This document shows positions 61,801-64,000 of a stretch of DNA of 64,000 bases, in pieces. The notes beneath the pieces are model-generated. The model was not told where the DNA came from and ran no database searches. It saw nothing but the letters and a program-made list of their open reading frames with translations. Both the position numbers and the translations under genes were made by a program. How positions within the stretch are numbered: the first letter of the stretch is position 1; every line of letters begins with the position of its first letter. Origin of the DNA: Betaproteobacteria bacterium (GTDB lineage Bacteria; Pseudomonadota; Gammaproteobacteria; Burkholderiales; SG8-39); contig SCTX01000106.1 in assembly GCA_004298385.1 (NCBI GenBank), forward strand, positions 1 through 64,000, given 5' to 3'.

Positions 61801-62196
61801 CTATTTTGGCTTCGCCTTGGCCGGCGTCTCATCCGCGGGCTTTGCCTCGGCCGGCTTGGCCGCGGCGGCACTCGCGGCCGCGGCCTGCATCATGGTCCAC
61901 CAGGCGCTAGGATCCGGGAACGGAATCTTGGCCGATTGCCCGCCGGCGTCTGCCGGCCCGGATTGCATGGCCGTCATCGCGGCCAGCGTGTTCTTCTGCA
62001 TCTCCAGTCCCTGGATCGACAGGCGCAGCATGTTGAGATTGAGATTGAGCCAGCTCTCCACCGATTTCAAGTCGGTGATCTTTTTTTCCACGGCGTCTAG
62101 GTCGAGCGTGGGCGCGACCATCCCCGGCATGGGCAATCCCATGGGGTTCCACAGCTTTTTCATGAATTCGAACGGATCAGGCAGCGGATCGGACAT
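61801..62196 (-). CDS. phaM: PhaM-family polyhydroxyalkanoate granule protein
   Basis: 131 residues. The N-terminal MSDPLPDPFEFMKKLWNPMG and TLDLDAVEKKITDLKSVESW followed by LNLNLNMLRLSIQGLEMQKN match PhaM, the regulator that activates PHA synthase and links granules to the nucleoid. The C-terminus is an Ala/Lys/Pro-rich tail (AKPAEAKPADETPAKAKPK) like the histone H1-like DNA-binding tails of the family. It implies that the organism stores PHA, although no pha biosynthesis genes are in the window. Confidence 0.88.
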   Translation of the reverse strand: MSDPLPDPFEFMKKLWNPMGLPMPGMVAPTLDLDAVEKKITDLKSVESWLNLNLNMLRLSIQGLEMQKNTLAAMTAMQSGPADAGGQSAKIPFPDPSAWWTMMQAAAASAAAAKPAEAKPADETPAKAKPK

Positions 62197-62319
62197 GGCG
62201 GCACCTCGATACGCGATGGAGAGTTACAAGTTTAGTCCAAAGCCGGACAAGCCGGAAGCGAACTTGCGCGCCGCGCGCGGTTATGGATGAAAACAATGAC
62301 AGCGCAGGGTCTTATCCAA

Positions 62320-62554
62320 GATCGTCGATTGCGCGCGGATATGCTTTTCATCCGTGCGCAAGCGACGATCCGCGCGGACGGTTTTTCGTCCGCGCAGGTT
62401 TCGCCAAAACCCGCGCGCTGCGCGCGCCAACCGAGTTTTCTGGACGGATGAAAAGCACATCCGTCCAGAAAACTCGGTTATCGATAAAAGCAAGGACAGT
62501 GCGGGGGTTTCATACAAGATCGCCGATTGCGCGCGGACGGTTCTTCGTCCACGC
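62320..62554. repeat. Modular hairpin array, locus 2
   Basis: The 382-bp gap between phaM and the patatin gene holds four palindromes. Module a, 62320-62370, 22-position stem starting GATCGTCGATTGCGC (apex inverted). Module c, 62372-62395, GCGCGGACG/CGTCCGCGC with loop GTTTTT. Module b, 62429-62479, a perfect 22-bp stem AACCGAGTTTTCTGGACGGA plus TG with loop AAAAGCA. Module c again, 62531-62554, loop GTTCTT, one mismatch. Lengths match locus 1 exactly (51 nt for a and b, 24 nt for c). There is no gene in this gap. Confidence 0.85.
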
Positions 62555-62578
62555 AACAAGCGCAAAACCGCACATAGT

Positions 62579-63718
62579 TCATTGCCCCACGCCGAGAAAC
62601 TCCAGCACCGCATCGCGCCGGGAGAAGGTGTCCCGATAGCCCAGATCGATGAGTGCTCGGCAATAGGTCTCCTCGAACAACAGGTAGCTCGCCAGGTTGG
62701 AGCCTCGGCGGTTCATCGCGCCGATGCCGCCGAGCACGAATTTCAGCATCCGCGGCAACTCCTGCACGTGCCGGCCAGCGATGCGCTCGATCGGCTCGCT
62801 GGGCGAGATCATCAGCACCTTGATCGGGCGCAGGTGCACCCCGGCCTCGAGCCGCTTGTCCTCCGGAATCAGGCTGACCGTGCGGTTGATGCGTTGCAGC
62901 CGCTCCAAGTCCACCGCCAAACCGTCCAGAAAAATGCTATTCAGCGCATGGCCGGCGATCTGAGCGATCGAAGGATAAAGGCTGGAGCGCACCCGCGCCG
63001 CCTCGGTCTGCGCTCGCCCGGTGCCGATCACCAGCACGCGATCGGCGCCCAGATGCAGTGCCGGACTGATCGGCGCGATCTGCCGGATCGAGCCGTCGCC
63101 GAAGTATTCGCGATTGAGCTTCACCGCGGGGAAAAGGAAGGGCAAGGCCGAGGATGCCATGAGGTAATCGACGTTGAGCGTGGTGGCGGCGCCCACGCGC
63201 TGGGTGCGCTCCCAAGCCTCGAGTCCGGGGCCACCTTGGTAAAAGGAGACATTTTCCCCGGATGAATAGCCCGAAGCAGTGACCGACACCGCATAAAGCG
63301 CACCCTTGTCGATGTTTTTCTGGATGCGCCCGAAATCGAGGTTCTTCTCCAGCATCTCGCGTATCGGCGTGTTGTCGAATAGCGATGCCGGGCTGTTGCG
63401 TTTGATCCACAACATCGAGGCGAACCAGCGGGCGCTGGTCTTGAGCATGGACCAGGGATCGGCGCGGTAGACCCGCTCCACGTGAAAATTCTCCCACACG
63501 TCCAGCAAGTAGCCCACGCCGCGGCGGAAGTCGTCGGCATAGATCGCGAGCACCGCGGCGTTGATGGCGCCGGCCGAAGTCCCGCACAGTATGGGAAAGG
63601 GGTTCTTCGCCTGGTCGGGCAGCAGATCGCGGACCGCCTTGAGCACGCCTGCCTGGTAGGCAGCGCGCGCGCCGCCGCCGGTGAGAATCAAACCTGCTTT
63701 TGGTTTTGTCTGTCCCAT
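62579..63718 (-). CDS. Patatin-like phospholipase
   Basis: 379 residues. The Ser-Asp dyad family motifs are present: glycine-rich LILTGGGARAAYQAGVLKAV, nucleophile elbow PILCGTSAGAINAAVLAIYA (GTSAG) and the catalytic Asp in REYFGDGSIRQIAPISPAL (DGS). No signal peptide. The C-terminal extension (YLLFEETYCRALIDLGYRDT) is the usual one for this bacterial branch. Acts on membrane lipids or acyl esters. Confidence 0.93.
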   Translation of the reverse strand: MGQTKPKAGLILTGGGARAAYQAGVLKAVRDLLPDQAKNPFPILCGTSAGAINAAVLAIYADDFRRGVGYLLDVWENFHVERVYRADPWSMLKTSARWFASMLWIKRNSPASLFDNTPIREMLEKNLDFGRIQKNIDKGALYAVSVTASGYSSGENVSFYQGGPGLEAWERTQRVGAATTLNVDYLMASSALPFLFPAVKLNREYFGDGSIRQIAPISPALHLGADRVLVIGTGRAQTEAARVRSSLYPSIAQIAGHALNSIFLDGLAVDLERLQRINRTVSLIPEDKRLEAGVHLRPIKVLMISPSEPIERIAGRHVQELPRMLKFVLGGIGAMNRRGSNLASYLLFEETYCRALIDLGYRDTFSRRDAVLEFLGVGQ

Positions 63719-63725
63719 CCCAATG

Positions 63726-64000
63726 CTAGAGCGAAAGTTGCAGCCGGCTGCGCGCCGCGTTCGCGTCTACCACCGTCAGCGCCGCCATGTTGACGATGCG
63801 CCGCACCGTGGCCGATGGCGTGAGGACGTGTACGGGCTTGGCCGAACCGAGCAGGATGGGGCCGAGCGAAATGCCGTCGCCGGCCGCGGTCTTGAGCAGG
63901 TTGAAGGCGATGTTGGCCGCGTCCACCGTGGGCATAAGCAGCAGATTCGCCTCGCCCTTCAGGCGCGAGCGCGGGAACGCGGCGCGGCGCACCTCGTCGG
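63726..64000 (-). CDS. maeB: NADP-dependent malic enzyme, C-terminal phosphotransacetylase-like domain (partial)
   Basis: The last 91 codons, cut by the window edge. ANLLLMPTVDAANIAFNLLK, GPILLGSAKPVHVLTPSATV and RRIVNMAALTVVD are the end of the PTA-like domain of large (about 750-residue) MaeB-type malic enzymes, which convert malate to pyruvate with NADP. Stand-alone phosphotransacetylase is less likely because GSAKPVHVLTPSATVRRIVN is the MaeB pattern. Confidence 0.85.
   Translation of the reverse strand, partial: DEVRRAAFPRSRLKGEANLLLMPTVDAANIAFNLLKTAAGDGISLGPILLGSAKPVHVLTPSATVRRIVNMAALTVVDANAARSRLQLSL

Noticed and set aside
62281-63265. Open frames over the second hairpin array, including a 303-codon plus-strand frame antisense to the patatin gene
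   Set aside because: They are repeat-derived sequence joined to an antisense shadow; no coding features.

Overview
The window looks like the chromosome of a Betaproteobacterium (Burkholderiales, Rhodocyclales or Nitrosomonadales type). It is GC-rich, and its core genes carry a familiar betaproteobacterial set: MnmC, PhaM, a CobD/CbiB-family protein, Orn next to an M48 protease/pterin dehydratase/RsgA cluster, TrxA-Rho-L31, and a cyanide-insensitive type cytochrome bd oxidase. This placement rests on recalled family resemblance and composition; no 16S or tRNA gene is present.

Layout. 0-4 kb: 5' end of a citryl-CoA lyase-type gene, mnmC, and a DUF2844/DUF3443 secreted pair. 4-8.6 kb: a molybdenum-hydroxylase gene remnant, a lower-GC dienoyl-CoA reductase-type flavoenzyme, an SDR and a nitronate monooxygenase. 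8.6-12.2 kb: a hairpin-repeat array, glycogen phosphorylase and a small coiled-coil protein. 12.2-22 kb: an AddA/AddB-like helicase-nuclease pair, whose 3' side is interrupted by an AT-richer island. 22-33 kb: signalling and envelope genes (two-domain adenylate cyclase, PEP/pyruvate-binding enzyme, membrane-anchored BRO-N protein, two ankyrin proteins, REC-PAS-GGDEF protein). 33-49 kb: energy and core genes (bd oxidase, Prx-Grx hybrid, lipoamide-dehydrogenase type enzyme, FdxA, TrxA, Rho, L31, M48 lipoprotein, glycosyltransferase, Pgi, YgiQ, CoA-transferase). 49-64 kb: cytochrome c, GAF-GAF-PAS cyclase with a repetitive coiled-coil partner, redox enzymes, a VapBC-type module, Orn, protease/RsgA cluster, NUDIX, quinone reductase, PhaM, patatin, and the end of malic enzyme.

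Main discovery. Positions 13618-15699 hold a complete type II-A-like retron: a near-consensus promoter; an msr-msd RNA with 8-nt a1/a2 repeats and a 25-position msd stem; a nucleoside-deoxyribosyltransferase-like effector with a C-terminal DNA-binding-type region; and a retron reverse transcriptase whose start overlaps the effector stop. The island lies between a full-length AddA-like gene and a diverged second copy of that gene's 3' third. This is the arrangement expected when DNA enters a gene and leaves a displaced 3' end on the far side.

Other signals. Two distant loci (8.6 and 62.3 kb) share modular hairpins of fixed size: 51 nt with a 22-bp stem and 7-nt loop, and 24 nt with a 9-bp stem and 6-nt loop. 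A second repeat is shared by 39.0 and 49.47 kb. The coiled-coil protein at 52 kb has an exact 36-residue period. The VapB-type gene has a promoter placed so that its mRNA may be leaderless.
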